DNA of 64,000 nucleotides from Chelativorans intermedius (GCF_025398255.1 NZ_JAODNW010000001.1:1-64000), one strand, 5' to 3'; shown: positions 16,699 to 24,916, counted from the first letter of the stretch. The notes: generated by a model from the sequence alone, not told the origin. A program made the numbers and translations.

Positions 16699-17421
16699 CT
16701 ATTCCACGCTCAGCCGATAGCCGACACCGCGCACGGTCTGCAGCCATACGGGGTTGGAGGGGTCGCGTTCGATCTTGCGGCGCAGCCGGTTGATCTGCAC
16801 GTCGATGGTGCGCTCGCCCACCTCCGAATCCTCGCCCACCAGCTCGTGCCGGGGAATGGTCTCGCCCGCGCGCTCGGCAAAGATGGCCATGATCTCGCGC
16901 TCGCGGTCGGTCAGTTTCAGGGGTTGGCCGGCGCGTTTCAGCTCCCGTCGCGGAATCTGGAAGGTGTAGGGGCCGAACACGACCTGCTCGAGCCTGGGCG
17001 GTGTCTGCGGGCCGCCGCGGCGCAGGATGTTGTTGACGCGAAGCACCAGCTCGCGCGGGTCGAAGGGCTTCGGCAGATAGTCGTCGGCGCCCGCCTCCAG
17101 CCCGGTCACGCGGCTCTCGGTCTCCGACAGGGCCGTCAGCATCAGGATGGGAACGTTCCTCTGCGCGCGCAGGCTGCGGGTCAGTGTCACGCCGTCCTCG
17201 CCGGGCATCATGATGTCGAGCACGATCAGATCGAAGTCCAGTCCGGCAAGTTTGCGTCGCGCCTCGGCCGCGTCGCTGGCAACCGAGACGCGATAGCCGT
17301 TCTCGCGCAGAAAGCGATGCAGGAGCGTGCGGATGCGCGTATCGTCGTCAACGACGAGGAGGTGCGGCGCGTCGTCCGGCGGCGCGCCCTTTCCCTGCAT
17401 GGCAACGTCGCTGTCGTTCAT
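16699..17421 (-). CDS. petR: PetR-like OmpR-family response regulator
   Basis: A 240-residue DNA-binding response regulator. The receiver domain is at about 20-135, with acidic pair Asp25/Asp26, phospho-acceptor Asp69 in VLDIMMPGEDG and Lys118 in LPKPF. A winged-helix output domain follows (RTIDVQINRLRRKIE, then VRGVGYRL). It overlaps the MarR-type gene upstream as ATGA. A MarR-regulator pair next to ilvE matches petP-petR of Rhodobacter, from which the symbol is taken. Confidence 0.88.
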   Translation of the reverse strand: MNDSDVAMQGKGAPPDDAPHLLVVDDDTRIRTLLHRFLRENGYRVSVASDAAEARRKLAGLDFDLIVLDIMMPGEDGVTLTRSLRAQRNVPILMLTALSETESRVTGLEAGADDYLPKPFDPRELVLRVNNILRRGGPQTPPRLEQVVFGPYTFQIPRRELKRAGQPLKLTDREREIMAIFAERAGETIPRHELVGEDSEVGERTIDVQINRLRRKIERDPSNPVWLQTVRGVGYRLSVE

Positions 17422-17954
17422 TCCGTCTTTCCTCTTTCGCTCGTGCGTTCCGCGGAACGCCCCGGAAGGTCGACCTGGGCGCGCAGCTCGGGATTGACCA
17501 TCGCCTTCAGGAAGCGTTCGAGGGCGGCACGATCCTCTATGCCGGCCTCCTCAAGTGCCGCACGGATGCGGCGGGACTGTGGCACGGCCAGAGCCAGGGC
17601 CAGGGTGCGGCCCTTCTTCGTGGGGTAGAGCTCGCGCTGGCGCCGGTCGCGCGGGCCCTGCACCTGCACGATGTAGCCCATGTTGATGAGCTGCTTGAGC
17701 ACCCGTGCCAGACTCTGCTTGGTGATCCTGAGGACGGCGAGAAGCTCGGCCACGGTCAGCCCCGGCCGGCGGTTGACGAAATGCAGCACCCGGTGGTGCG
17801 CCCGCCCGAAGCCATAGCGTGCCAGGATCGCATCGGGATCGGAGGTGAAATCCCGATAGGCGAAGAAGAGGAGCTCGATGAGGGTGAAGTCGAGATCCGC
17901 CTCGTCGTGAGCCACGTGCTGGCGATCGGGCTTCATGGGGCTGTTCATCGTCAT
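17418..17954 (-). CDS. petP: PetP-like MarR-family regulator
   Basis: A 178-residue winged-helix MarR protein. The DNA-binding core includes LTVAELLAVLRITKQSLARV and the wing PRDRRQRELYPT. Its stop overlaps petR (ATGA), so the two are coupled. A perfect 10-bp inverted repeat 17 bp upstream of its start is a likely autoregulatory operator that could also act on the divergent ilvE. The symbol follows the Rhodobacter petPR arrangement and is an inference. Confidence 0.87.
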   Translation of the reverse strand: MTMNSPMKPDRQHVAHDEADLDFTLIELLFFAYRDFTSDPDAILARYGFGRAHHRVLHFVNRRPGLTVAELLAVLRITKQSLARVLKQLINMGYIVQVQGPRDRRQRELYPTKKGRTLALALAVPQSRRIRAALEEAGIEDRAALERFLKAMVNPELRAQVDLPGRSAERTSERGKTE

Positions 17955-17970
17955 TTTCCTGCTTCATCAA

Positions 17971-17997
17971 AATTATGTCAGCCATATTGACATAATT
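17971..17997. promoter_or_regulatory. perfect inverted repeat, candidate PetP operator
   Basis: AATTATGTCA (17971-17980) and TGACATAATT (17988-17997) separated by 7 bp. It lies in the divergent region between petP and ilvE and is AT-rich against a GC-rich background. The position fits binding by the MarR-type regulator. Confidence 0.65.
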
Positions 17998-18183
17998 AGG
18001 GCCGATTGATAATTTTTACCAAGCTTTTCGGCGCATGGCGTACAAAAAGCTGCGTGGAGACGGGGTTTCCCGGAACTTCCCTTAAAATGCGTTTGCTCGA
18101 CCACGCGACATTCCGGCATAATCGGTTTTTCGGTTCTGTTCAGCGATGGGGAGTTCGGGCAGCGGCCCGCAGGAGAGATTAGA

Positions 18184-19077
18184 ATGGCATCGGTTCCCTT
18201 CGACCAGCTTGATGGCTTTATCTGGTTCAATGGCGAGTTCGTCAAATGGGCGGATGCGAAGATTCACGTACTGACCCACGGGCTGCACTATGCCAGTGCG
18301 GTGTTCGAGGGCGAGCGCGCCTATGGCGGCGAGATCTTCAAGCTCACCGAGCATACGCAGCGTCTGCATGAATCCGCCCGCATCCTGGGGTTCCGCATTC
18401 CCTGGAGCGTCGAGGAGATCGACGATGCCTGCCGCCAGCTTCTCGCCAAACAGGGGCTGCAGGATGCCTATGTGCGCCCGATCGCCTGGCGCGGCAGCGA
18501 GATGATGGGTGTTTCGGCCCAGAACAACCGGATCAACCTGGCCATCGCCATCTGGGACTGGCCGAGCTACTTCGACCCCGAGCAGCGGCTGAAGGGAATC
18601 CGGCTCGACATCGCCGAGTACCGGCGGCCCGACCCGCGCACCGCGCCCTCCAAGTCCAAGGCGGCCGGCCTTTACATGATCTGCACACTGTCCAAGCATG
18701 CCGCCGAGGCCAAGGGCTATACCGACGCTCTGATGCTGGACTGGCGCGGCCGGGTGGCCGAGGCCACCGGCGCCAACATCTTTTTCGTCAAGGATGGCGT
18801 GCTGCATACGCCCGTGCCGGATTGCTTCCTCGATGGAATCACCCGCCGCACGGTGATCGAGCTTGCCCGCCGGCGGGGCATCGAGGTGGTGGAGCGCGCC
18901 ATCCAGCCCGAGGAGATGGAAAGCTTCGAGCAGTGCTTCCTGTGTGGCACGGCGGCGGAGGTGACGCCGGTCTCCGAGATCGGGCCCTATACCTTCCAGG
19001 TCGGTGAAATTCCTCGCCTTTTGATGAACGACTATGCCGAGGAGGTGCGCCCCGGCCAGCGCATGGCGGCCGAATAG
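18184..19077 (+). CDS. ilvE: branched-chain amino acid aminotransferase
   Basis: PLP-dependent fold-type IV transaminase for Leu, Ile and Val. The 297-residue protein shows THGLHYASAVFEGERAY near residue 31. The Schiff-base lysine is Lys159 in SKAAGLYM, and the cofactor-binding EATGANIFFV and CGTAAEVTPV motifs are intact. ATG 18184 follows GGAGA. It is divergent from petP, an arrangement also known in Rhodobacter. Confidence 0.95.
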   Translation: MASVPFDQLDGFIWFNGEFVKWADAKIHVLTHGLHYASAVFEGERAYGGEIFKLTEHTQRLHESARILGFRIPWSVEEIDDACRQLLAKQGLQDAYVRPIAWRGSEMMGVSAQNNRINLAIAIWDWPSYFDPEQRLKGIRLDIAEYRRPDPRTAPSKSKAAGLYMICTLSKHAAEAKGYTDALMLDWRGRVAEATGANIFFVKDGVLHTPVPDCFLDGITRRTVIELARRRGIEVVERAIQPEEMESFEQCFLCGTAAEVTPVSEIGPYTFQVGEIPRLLMNDYAEEVRPGQRMAAE

Positions 19078-19196
19078 GCGGGCCTGGTGTCCGCCTTCTC
19101 TCCGTCCGGTTCCCCACGCCTTATTTGACTTTGGTCTTATTCGGCGTTTCATGGGTGTGCCGGCATGAAACGCCGGCGGTTTAGGAGGGAACCGTT

Positions 19197-19472
19197 ATGG
19201 AAGCACTTCTTCCGATCATCGTGCAGGCGATCGCCGGCATCGTCGGCGGGGAGGCCGTTGGTGCGGCCTTCAAGAACGCCGCGATGAGCCACGCTGCCAA
19301 GATCATCAGCGGCGCCGTAGGCGGCGTGGGCGGCGGCCTTCTGCTGTCCGCGCTGGGCGGCGACGCTGGTGCGCTCAGCGGTCTTCTCGGCGATGCCGTG
19401 GGTGGCGTCGTCGGCGGCGGCGTGCTGAGCGCCATCGTCGGCGCGGTCATGGGCGGCGCAAAGAAGAGCTGA
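19197..19472 (+). CDS. small Gly-rich membrane-associated protein
   Basis: A 91-residue protein made almost wholly of Gly/Ala/Val/Leu segments (VGGVGGGLLLSALGGD, then VVGGGVLSAIVGAVMGG), suggesting membrane insertion or a glycine-zipper-like structure. AGGAGGGAA precedes ATG 19197 and a good terminator follows, so it is a well-formed single-gene unit. The function is unknown; similar short proteins occur in rhizobia. Confidence 0.75.
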   Translation: MEALLPIIVQAIAGIVGGEAVGAAFKNAAMSHAAKIISGAVGGVGGGLLLSALGGDAGALSGLLGDAVGGVVGGGVLSAIVGAVMGGAKKS

Positions 19473-19491
19473 AATTCTGCGGAAGCTATGG

Positions 19492-19520
19492 ACGGGCGGC
19501 ATCGGCCGCCCGTTCTGTTG
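19492..19520 (+). terminator. terminator after the Gly-rich gene
   Basis: Perfect 9-bp stem ACGGGCGGC/GCCGCCCGT with loop ATCG, then TCTGTTG. Confidence 0.7.
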
Positions 19521-19581
19521 CCAGAAGTGCAGGGGCACGCTATCCACCGCCCCGTCCGAACGCCCGCAGGGGAGCGCCTTC

Positions 19582-20229
19582 ATGACCACGCTCAAGGCTG
19601 CCATCGTCACCGTCACCCCGTTTCAGCAGAACTGCACCATCCTCTTCGACGAGGAGGAAAAGCGCGCTGTGGTGGTGGATCCCGGCGGCGAGGTGGACCG
19701 TATCCGCGCGGCAATTGAACGGGCGGGGCTCACGGTGGAGGCCATCTGGCTCACCCACGGCCATATCGACCATGCGGGCGGTGCCATGGAGCTTAAGGAA
19801 GCGCTCGGCGTGCAGATCCTTGGGCCTCATGAGGACGATGCCGAGCTGCTGGAAAACCTCGAAACCCAGGCGCAGATGTTCGGTCTGCCGGGTCCCGTAC
19901 GCAATGTCACGCCGGATCGCTTCCTCGTCGAAGGCGAGACCGTTTCCTTCGCCGGCCACAGCTTCGAGGTGCTGCATTGCCCCGGCCACGCGCCGGGTCA
20001 CGTCGTCTTTTTCAACCGGAAGGCACGCTTCGCCCATGTCGGGGACGTGCTGTTCAACGGTTCCATCGGTCGCACGGACCTGCCGGGCGGCAACCACGCC
20101 GCACTCATTCGCTCCATCAAGGAGAAGCTCCTGCCGCTTGGCGACGACATCGGCTTCCTGTGCGGCCACGGACCGGGCGGCCGGTTCGGCGAGGAGCGGC
20201 GCAGCAACCCGTTCCTGGTGGGTGCGTGA
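19582..20229 (+). CDS. metallo-beta-lactamase-fold hydrolase (glyoxalase II-like)
   Basis: A 215-residue cytoplasmic enzyme. The zinc motif THGHIDHAGG places His59, His61, Asp63 and His64; later ligands are in HCPGHAPGHVVFF and HVGDVLF. The YcbL/GloB-like group hydrolyses thioesters such as S-lactoylglutathione; the exact substrate is unproved. It converges on the BA14K-like gene 27 nt away. Confidence 0.9.
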   Translation: MTTLKAAIVTVTPFQQNCTILFDEEEKRAVVVDPGGEVDRIRAAIERAGLTVEAIWLTHGHIDHAGGAMELKEALGVQILGPHEDDAELLENLETQAQMFGLPGPVRNVTPDRFLVEGETVSFAGHSFEVLHCPGHAPGHVVFFNRKARFAHVGDVLFNGSIGRTDLPGGNHAALIRSIKEKLLPLGDDIGFLCGHGPGGRFGEERRSNPFLVGA

Positions 20230-20256
20230 GGGAAGGGCGGTCGCAGCACCCCTCCC

Positions 20257-20718
20257 TTACCGTATCACGCAGAAATGGCGCTTGCCGTCATAGCCCATGA
20301 AGGTGCCGCTTCGCGGATCGAAGCTGCGATAGCGCATGCCGCAGGCGCGGTACCATTCCGCCGTCCAGGGTTCCGGCGCCTGGTATGCGGTGCTGCCATA
20401 GCCGTAGCCGGGGTGTGGCGGCATGGGCTGGGGCGGGTCGATGTAGCGAGGGGCGGGACTGTTCTGCTGGGTCAGAACGCCTGCGGCGATGGCACCCACC
20501 GCAAGGCCCAGAATGCCGGCAACCAGAAGGTCGTCCCCGTCATCCTTCCGCTTCTTCCTGTATACGTGATGCCGATGGTGGCCGCCATGGCGCTCGTAGC
20601 GGTGATGGTCGCCGTAATAGCCGCCGTGGCGCCAGTCGCCGGCCTCGGCGGGAATGGCGTTCAGCGCGGTCGCGGCGATGGCCAGGGATAGGACACTGTT
20701 TTTCAGCAGGCGCTTCAT
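20257..20718 (-). CDS. BA14K-like secreted protein
   Basis: A 153-residue protein. It has an N-terminal signal peptide (cut near AEAGD, about residue 26), a His/Tyr-rich segment with YERHGGHHRHHVYR, one central hydrophobic helix (about 66-82), and a C-terminal domain ending with CGMRYRSFDPRSGTFMGYDG and CVIR, typical of the BA14K family of Brucella and relatives. ATG 20718 gives the signal peptide; the frame open to 20892 adds no plausible N-terminus. Confidence 0.85.
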   Translation of the reverse strand: MKRLLKNSVLSLAIAATALNAIPAEAGDWRHGGYYGDHHRYERHGGHHRHHVYRKKRKDDGDDLLVAGILGLAVGAIAAGVLTQQNSPAPRYIDPPQPMPPHPGYGYGSTAYQAPEPWTAEWYRACGMRYRSFDPRSGTFMGYDGKRHFCVIR

Positions 20719-20830
20719 GGGGTTCACCTCGTCTCGACGTGCCGCGGGGCTGTGCGTGCGGCTTGGTGCGAGGTGTAGCGCCGGCCGGCTGAACGCTGCC
20801 TGAACGGCTCCTTCATGTTTCAGCCGGCAG

Positions 20831-20887
20831 AAAAGGGAAGGGGCGGAAGGCCGGTCCGCCGCTTGCGGCTCGCCGGCTTTCCGCCCC
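20831..20887 (-). terminator. strong terminator after the cold-shock gene
   Basis: Arms 20840-20854 and 20873-20887 pair over 15 bp with one G-T wobble. On the minus strand TTCCCTTTT follows. It lies 28 nt after the cold-shock gene stop and also between it and the BA14K-like gene. Confidence 0.75.
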
Positions 20888-20914
20888 TGCATGCTTCTTG
20901 CGGTAGGGGCGTGG

Positions 20915-21127
20915 TCAGGCCAGGGAAAGGTTGACCGCCTTCGGGCCCTTGCCGCGCCTGTCCGGCTCCGTGTCGAAGGTCACCTTCTGGCCGTCTTCCA
21001 GCCCGGGCAGGCCGGAAGCCTGGACCGCGGAGATGTGCACGAACACATCCTTGCTTCCGCCGTCTGGCGTGATGAAGCCGAAACCTTTGGCATGGTTGAA
21101 GAATTTCACGGTACCGTTCTGCGACAT
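20915..21127 (-). CDS. cold-shock domain protein
   Basis: A 70-residue single cold-shock domain, an RNA/ssDNA-binding chaperone. RNP1 KGFGFI and RNP2 VFVHIS are intact. The C-terminal [10 protein letters not shown] is typical of alphaproteobacterial CspA proteins. ATG 21127 has AAGGATTCC upstream. It is a single-gene unit with its own terminator; a long untranslated leader to the right is possible. Confidence 0.95.
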   Translation of the reverse strand: MSQNGTVKFFNHAKGFGFITPDGGSKDVFVHISAVQASGLPGLEDGQKVTFDTEPDRRGKGPKAVNLSLA

Positions 21128-21548
21128 GGGAAGGAATCCTTTCTCCCGTCAATCATCGTCTGGTGGGTCATGGTCGCCTGGTTGAGGCCAAGACCCTGTG
21201 TGTCATCGGTCGTTTACTGGGGGAGAAGAAACAGTCAGCCTTGCGCGTGGGACCCTGGCGGATTTCTCATGACACGCGACGTCCCGGGTGCCTTTTCGGT
21301 GTCGTATGCCGGGGCATGCTATTCCAGTCTCCGGGCCGGCAAATGCCCGAACGGGAGAAACTTTCCCCCATTTTTGCATGAGTGGCAAGCGAAACTTTTG
21401 TGTCAGCGCCCTCGTGTCGCTTTTCCTGCGGTCCGCCACCGCGCGCGATAAGGGAAGGCGCCTCGGCCGATCAAGGGCGGGCTGGGTTGGACCGAGGCGC
21501 CTGCGACCGAGGTCGCGCCGGCATTAAGCCACAAGAAAATAGTTATTG
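21128..21548. other. intergenic region between csp and DUF1284 genes
   Basis: About 420 nt without a convincing gene. It should include the cold-shock gene promoter and leader on its left side. A perfect 11-bp inverted repeat AGGCGCCTCGG (21456-21466) / CCGAGGCGCCT (21492-21502) with a 25-nt loop lies near the right side and is unexplained; it could form a stable RNA hairpin after the DUF1284 stop. Confidence 0.5.
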
Positions 21549-22007
21549 CTATTCTTTTGATGAGGTGCGTGGAAAGTCCCGTGGCGGCGCAAGGTGCGCG
21601 CCGGCATAGTCCTGTTCCGCGACCGAGCTGCACAGCCGTGACCACTGGCAGCCGATGCAGGCCCTGCGGAGCCGGCCGCTCGAAAATGCCTTGCGCAGCC
21701 GGGCGAGCAGGGCGGCGTTGGCCGCAAGCGTCGTGCCCGCCACGACGGGGTGGTCGAGCAGGCGCGCCAGCGATGTGGCGGCATGGCGGTCGCGCGTGGC
21801 CGCACCGTCCTTCAGGCAATGCGGCTCTTCCTCTTCGTCGAGCAGAGGAGCGCAGATGTCGTCCGGCCCGTCGACCACCATCAGCGGCTCGCCGCTGGCG
21901 ATGCGGCGGACCACCCTTTCGTAACCGGCGGTGAAGGCGGGGCTATAGCCCCGCCCCACATAGGTGAGCATGCACAGCAGGTGATGTGCACGCAGGCGAA
22001 CGGTCAT
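21549..22007 (-). CDS. DUF1284 protein
   Basis: A 152-residue protein starting MTVRLRAHHLLCMLTY, the DUF1284 hallmark. Cysteines near residues 12 and 67 and in ACIGCQWSRLC near the C-terminus suggest metal or iron-sulfur binding. Its ATG overlaps the bioY stop (ATGA), so it is translated with the biotin transporter; a role in biotin use is possible but unproved. The start at 22007 is set by this overlap. Confidence 0.82.
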   Translation of the reverse strand: MTVRLRAHHLLCMLTYVGRGYSPAFTAGYERVVRRIASGEPLMVVDGPDDICAPLLDEEEEPHCLKDGAATRDRHAATSLARLLDHPVVAGTTLAANAALLARLRKAFSSGRLRRACIGCQWSRLCSSVAEQDYAGAHLAPPRDFPRTSSKE

Positions 22008-22597
22008 TCGCTCCGCCACCAGTTGCCCGTGCGCACGATGGCGGCCAGGGTTGCCGCCCCGAGCGCCGCCTTCAGCGCGTCACCCAGCAGGAAGGGCAGG
22101 ACGCCCAGCGTCACCGCCTTCTCGGCCCCCACGAAGCCGGCCAGCCAGGTGGCGCCGGCGACGAGGCAGAATGTGCCAGCAATGAGCATGGAAAGGAACG
22201 CCAGCAGCGGCCGCTCGCCGTTCCAGCCACGCTCGGCAAGCCAGCCCACAAAGGCCGCCATCAGGGGCCAGGAAAGAATGTAGCCGCCGGTCGGCCCCAT
22301 GAAATGGGCAAGCCCGCCGGCCCCGCCCGCCAGAATGGGCAGGCCGGCCACGCCCTCCGCCAGCCATGCCAGGATGGTGGCCGTGCCGAGCCGCCAGCCA
22401 TAGAGCGCGCCGACCATCATCACCGCGAAGGTCTGCATGGTGATCGGCACCGGCACCATGGGCACGGTGATATAGGACGACAGGGTGAGGAACAGTGTGC
22501 CGATGAGAACCGCAAGAAGCTTGACGGGCAGGGAGCGCGCTTCCAGGCGCAACGGGCTGAAGTGGGCATCGGCGCCCTGAACCGAGGGAGTCGGCAT
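22004..22597 (-). CDS. bioY: biotin transporter BioY
   Basis: Substrate-binding S component of a biotin ECF transporter (BioY can act alone). The 197-residue membrane protein has about six helices. Family motifs include ITVPMVPVPITMQTFAVMM and PTGGYILSWP followed by GWLAERGW. A BioR box TTATAGATAA lies 20 bp upstream of the start, indicating repression by the neighbouring bioR product. A larger frame to 22888 is not supported. Confidence 0.94.
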   Translation of the reverse strand: MPTPSVQGADAHFSPLRLEARSLPVKLLAVLIGTLFLTLSSYITVPMVPVPITMQTFAVMMVGALYGWRLGTATILAWLAEGVAGLPILAGGAGGLAHFMGPTGGYILSWPLMAAFVGWLAERGWNGERPLLAFLSMLIAGTFCLVAGATWLAGFVGAEKAVTLGVLPFLLGDALKAALGAATLAAIVRTGNWWRSE

Positions 22598-22616
22598 GTT
22601 TCTCTCCTTTTCAAAA

Positions 22617-22626
22617 TTATAGATAA
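22617..22626. promoter_or_regulatory. BioR box in the bioY promoter
   Basis: TTATAGATAA matches the published alphaproteobacterial BioR consensus and is identical to a box before bioR. The flanking TTCTATAATTGATCTATTA may hold a second, weaker site. Confidence 0.85.
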
Positions 22627-22739
22627 TTTCTATAATTGATCTATTATTGAATCCACAATCCGCGCGCCATGGCAAGGGCCGTCGTGCGGATTGTGTGCAA
22701 GCAAGGGGAGGAAGGCAGGCGGAGTGGGGCGGCGCGGGT

Positions 22740-23405
22740 TCAGCCCTGGATGACGAATGCCTCCCGCCGGCGGCCGGAAGCCGTCTCCACCGGCCGGCGG
22801 CCGATCCAGCGCACGTGGCGGCCCAGCGCCTCGGCGGCCGCATCCACTTCGCCGCGCCGCAGATGCGCCAGAATGGTGCGGTGATCACGGTCCGTGCGCG
22901 TCTCCCATTCCGAGTGCCAGGCGGAGAAGAGAAAGCGTGCGCTGGCCGCGTGCAGATCGTCGATGGCCGCCAGAAGCCGCGGCATGCCGCAGGGTGTCAG
23001 GATCAGCTTGTGAAAGCGGCTGTTCGCCGCCTCCCAGGTCCGGGCGTCGCGCGCCTTGTCGCCGGCCAGCGTGGCGGCCTCCGCCTCGTCCAGAATGGCG
23101 GGCGTCAGATGGGGCGCTGCGTGGCGCAGGGCCAGCACCTCCAGGGCAGCGCGCATCTCCGCCACTTCGCGCACCTGCGCCAGGTCGAAGGCGGCGACGC
23201 GCACGCCGCGCCGCGGCTCGCTGACGGCCAGACCCTGCGCCTCCAGCAGCCGGAAGGCCTCACGCACGGGCACATGGCTGGCGGCAAACTCCTCGGCGAT
23301 ATGGTCCTGCCTGAGCCGCGCCCCAGGCTCCAGCGTGCCCGAGACGATGCGCTCGGCAAGCAGGCGGGCAATGCGCTGGGCGATGGTTTCCTTCTTGGCG
23401 GTCAT
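22740..23405 (-). CDS. bioR: GntR-family biotin regulator BioR
   Basis: A 221-residue repressor: N-terminal winged helix (about 8-75, with LEPGARLRQDHIAEEFAASH and VPVREAFRLLEAQGLA) and a C-terminal FCD helical domain with DRDHRTILAHLRRG. In Agrobacterium and Brucella BioR represses biotin genes through TTATAGATAA. That box occurs 4 bp upstream of this start (autoregulation) and before bioY. I start at ATG 23405, the conserved MTAKKETIAQRI; the frame open to 23813 is antisense of the next gene. Confidence 0.9.
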   Translation of the reverse strand: MTAKKETIAQRIARLLAERIVSGTLEPGARLRQDHIAEEFAASHVPVREAFRLLEAQGLAVSEPRRGVRVAAFDLAQVREVAEMRAALEVLALRHAAPHLTPAILDEAEAATLAGDKARDARTWEAANSRFHKLILTPCGMPRLLAAIDDLHAASARFLFSAWHSEWETRTDRDHRTILAHLRRGEVDAAAEALGRHVRWIGRRPVETASGRRREAFVIQG

Positions 23406-23409
23406 GCGA

Positions 23410-23419
23410 TTATAGATAA
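23410..23419. promoter_or_regulatory. BioR box before bioR
   Basis: TTATAGATAA, identical to the bioY box, immediately upstream of the bioR start codon. It indicates autoregulation. Confidence 0.82.
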
Positions 23420-23559
23420 TTTGCGCGCGGCAACCTGTCGAGCCCGCCGCCGCGCCGTGCATGGTGCGACATTTCCATCCGGGCAGGGCGGGCTGCTGGC
23501 CGCCGGCCCTGTTTCGTGCTAGCGGCGCTTTCGGCGGGTAGGACAAGCGGGAGGCCGGG

Positions 23560-24075
23560 ATGCGAGAGCTCCTTCTTTTACGCCATGCCAAATCAAGCTG
23601 GGACGACCCGACGCTCGACGATTTTGACCGGCCGCTGGCCGAACGCGGCCGCAAGGCGGCGCCGGTGATGGGCCGTGCGATGGCCGCGCGCGGCTGGGTT
23701 CCGCAGGCGGCCTTCGTTTCGGCGGCCCTGCGGGCACGCCAGACCTGGCGGCTGGTTGCCGGCGGGCTGGGCGGGCAGGCGCCACGGGCGGTGCATGACG
23801 AGGCGCTGTACATGGCATCGCCTGAGCGCCTTCTCGGTTTCCTCCAGCAGGCCCCGGAGGATGCGGGGCGTGTCGTTCTCGTCGGTCACAATCCGGGGCT
23901 TGAGGAGCTGGCCCTGCTGCTCGCCGGGCCGGCGTCGGATGAAGAGGCTCTTTCCCGCCTGCGGGAGAAGTTTCCCACCGCCGCCCTGGCGCGTTTCGAG
24001 ATCGCCTGCCCATGGCGCGCGCTCGCGCCGGCCGCCGCGCAGCTTACCCACTTCCTGCGCCCCAGGGACCTCTGA
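23560..24075 (+). CDS. SixA-type histidine phosphatase
   Basis: A 171-residue phosphoglycerate-mutase-superfamily protein. The catalytic RHAKSSWDD has His9 as the nucleophile; the second His is in VLVGHNPGLEEL. SixA proteins dephosphorylate phospho-His on PTS or phosphorelay proteins; here the target is unknown. ATG 23560 lies just after GGAGGCCGGG. Single-gene unit, divergent from bioR. Confidence 0.9.
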   Translation: MRELLLLRHAKSSWDDPTLDDFDRPLAERGRKAAPVMGRAMAARGWVPQAAFVSAALRARQTWRLVAGGLGGQAPRAVHDEALYMASPERLLGFLQQAPEDAGRVVLVGHNPGLEELALLLAGPASDEEALSRLREKFPTAALARFEIACPWRALAPAAAQLTHFLRPRDL

Positions 24076-24236
24076 TCCTGGGATCGACGAACGCATTTCC
24101 GAAGCCGTGGCGGCTTGGGATCCCAAATCCCCAATTGCGAACCTCAAGGCATTGGCCGACCGTTGATTTCCTTCAAGAGCCGACGTTTCAAGCGCCCGTT
24201 TTCCCTCGAATGCCTTTTCACTCGGAGATTGTATCA

Positions 24237-24719
24237 ATGTTTGAATTTCTTGATCTCGTTGCCACATCCACCCTGGCGATTGCCGCAGTCGCCCTTGCAA
24301 GGGAAGCCAATCAGATCGCAACGCGCAGCGCGCGCGTCGAGTCCGACAAGCTGCTGCTTGAATGGGGGCAGCGGACGCTTGAGTGTCTGTCCTTTGCAAG
24401 CTCGCTGCGCATCATGGACGAAGTGAACATTTCCGCTACCGATTTCGACGAAAAGCGCCGCGACCTGCGCGCCCGCCTTTTCGCCCTGAAGGAAGAGGGC
24501 ATCCTGTTCTTCGCCAAGGGAACCGAAAATGCGCAGAGCATTCCCGCCATATGCGCTATTTCCAAGGTGACGGACATCATGGACGGAAAGACGTTTCACT
24601 ATCCCAGGGAAGGCGATTGGGAGCTCTCCCGCCGCCGGCAGAACAACGAAATCCGAGCCGCCACGCGCGATTTCATCAAGGCACTGCAGGGACGGGTCGG
24701 CAACGAGTGGTTGATCTGA
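24237..24719 (+). CDS. membrane-anchored hypothetical protein
   Basis: A 160-residue protein with an N-terminal helix (FLDLVATSTLAIAAVALARE) that probably anchors it in the membrane, then a soluble helical domain (LLEWGQRTLECLSFASSLRI and REGDWELSRRRQNNEIRA). Layout and charge resemble DUF4760-type proteins, but I cannot assign a family. ATG 24237 has GGAG about 9 nt upstream; an ATG nine codons earlier is possible. Base composition is slightly more AT-rich than its neighbours. Next to a tRNA gene. Confidence 0.6.
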   Translation: MFEFLDLVATSTLAIAAVALAREANQIATRSARVESDKLLLEWGQRTLECLSFASSLRIMDEVNISATDFDEKRRDLRARLFALKEEGILFFAKGTENAQSIPAICAISKVTDIMDGKTFHYPREGDWELSRRRQNNEIRAATRDFIKALQGRVGNEWLI

Positions 24720-24730
24720 CAGGTGAACGA

Positions 24731-24807
24731 TGGTGGGCCCGGAGGGACTCGAACCCCCAACCAAGCGGTTATGAGCCGCCGGCTCTGACCAATTGAGCTA
24801 CAGGCCC
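24731..24807 (-). tRNA. tRNA with CAT anticodon, probably tRNA-Ile2
   Basis: 77 nt with encoded CCA. The acceptor GGGCCTG pairs with CGGGCCC (one G-T). The anticodon loop CTCATAA gives CAT. The anticodon/variable region CTCATAACCGCTTGGT resembles the lysidine-modified Ile2 tRNA of E. coli more than elongator tRNA-Met, so Ile2 is favoured; Met cannot be excluded by eye. Confidence 0.9.
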
Positions 24808-24916
24808 GGTGCGGGTGAATTAGTGGCTTTCGCGACCGGGCACAAGACGCTGTCGCCGCAATCGGTCCATAATCCCTCTCTATCAGGTGGCGGCTCAACA
24901 GCTTTAGGAGATTGCC

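Noticed and set aside
14534-17421. ActS/ActR (RegB/RegA) redox system
   Set aside because: The regulator has a winged-helix OmpR output domain and the kinase an EnvZ-like layout with HAMP, not the RegB membrane domain or a Fis-type output.
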